A stretch of DNA of 6,753 nucleotides from JAIBAI01 sp044238875. GTDB taxonomy: Bacteria > Bacteroidota > Bacteroidia > M30B66. Shown here piece after piece: positions 6,459-6,753 of this stretch. The DNA lies in assembly GCA_044238875.1 (NCBI GenBank), contig JBIICM010000141.1, positions 1-6,753 on the forward strand, given 5' to 3'. Every line of letters starts with the position of its first letter. The stretch's first letter is position 1. A program made the translations under genes and the position numbers. Under the pieces are notes generated by a model that ran no database searches, was not told the DNA's origin, and was given only the letters and a program-made list of their open reading frames with translations.

Positions 6459-6753
6459 TCAATTCATCCATTTCTTCCACCAGTGCTGGAATACCATTAA
6501 TGCCCATACACGCGCAACACTATCGCCAGGGTTGGCTGACTGAAGCTGCTGCCGGAGTGCCTGAATCCCGCCGGGCAAAAACAAGCCCTGTTCCCTGATG
6601 AATTCAGGATGAAGGAGATCATCAAAAATGTATCCGTTAAGTTCCTTTCTAAACCATTTCAGCAAGGGCACTTCAAAGCCGTGTTTGGGTCTGTTGAACA
6701 AACTTTCCGGAAGTATTTGCCTGAATGTATCCTTAAGGATCAGTTTTCCTTCC
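6459..6753 (-). CDS. Asparagine synthase (glutamine-hydrolysing) AsnB-like, C-terminal fragment
   Basis: The last 97 codons of an AsnB-type amidotransferase, ending with TGA at 6461-6459; the N-terminal glutaminase domain and the ATP-binding PP-loop lie beyond the right edge. The frame is open to the edge, and the TTG at 6701 is an internal Leu codon, not a start. The segment begins GKLILKDTFRQILPESLFNR and continues RPKHGFEVPLLKWFR, the strongly conserved C-terminal signature of the synthetase domain (K-LK-----LP---ShRPKxGFxVPhxxWhR). It ends with the variable helical tail of the family (WALMVFQHWWKKWMN). Full-length members use glutamine and ATP to amidate a carboxylate, classically aspartate to asparagine. 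Paralogues in polysaccharide loci, 39 bp from a glycosyltransferase as here, are often proposed to amidate uronic acids or other sugar acids; that is inference for this gene. Identification of the family is firm, that of the substrate is not. Confidence 0.9.
   Translation of the reverse strand, partial: EGKLILKDTFRQILPESLFNRPKHGFEVPLLKWFRKELNGYIFDDLLHPEFIREQGLFLPGGIQALRQQLQSANPGDSVARVWALMVFQHWWKKWMN

Noticed and set aside
6459..6701. A complete small 80-residue gene starting at TTG 6701.
   Set aside because: The frame continues to the window edge with conserved AsnB residues before the TTG, so this is the end of a larger gene.

Overview
The window reads as part of a surface-polysaccharide (capsule, exopolysaccharide or O-antigen-type) locus of a Gram-negative bacterium, most likely a member of the Bacteroidota. 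This rests on the short lipoprotein form of Wza, the fused Wzz/tyrosine-kinase protein with a Gly-Tyr tail, the lack of clear Shine-Dalgarno sequences before the starts, and moderate-to-low GC. No rRNA or other taxonomic marker is present, so placement below phylum is not attempted.

Layout. At the left edge, on the plus strand, lie the last 83 codons of a cysteine desulfurase (IscS/NifS type) ending at 254. A 90-bp intergenic gap (255-344) separates it from a convergent block of six minus-strand genes, read from right to left: the C-terminal end of an AsnB-type glutamine-dependent amidotransferase (6753-6459), a family-4 glycosyltransferase (6419-5190), a Wza-like export lipoprotein (5178-4431/4429), a Wzc-like co-polymerase/tyrosine autokinase (4429-2012), an RfbC/RmlC sugar epimerase (2010-1462) and a WecA/MraY-type polyprenyl-phosphate sugar-1-phosphate transferase (1451-345). 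Gaps are 39, 11, -1, 1 and 10 bp, so these genes very probably form one transcription unit, with its start outside the window to the right (a weak internal promoter may lie at about 6450).

How the genes fit together. The WecA-like enzyme would load the first sugar phosphate onto undecaprenyl phosphate. The GT4 enzyme would extend the repeat unit. RfbC would help make dTDP-L-rhamnose or a related deoxysugar. The AsnB-like protein may amidate a sugar or simply make asparagine. Wzc and Wza would form the inner-membrane/periplasm/outer-membrane assembly that controls chain length and exports the polymer. Flippase (Wzx), polymerase (Wzy), phosphatase (Wzb) and the other rhamnose genes (rfbA/B/D) are not in this window.

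Nothing here looks like a wholly new system. The most noteworthy details are the hexanucleotide-repeat-coded tyrosine tail of Wzc, the variant catalytic motifs of the WecA-like enzyme, and an AT-only inverted repeat with a Bacteroidota-like -7 sequence between asnB and the glycosyltransferase. There is no tRNA, rRNA, CRISPR, insertion sequence or prophage signal, and no gene-free stretch over 300 bp.
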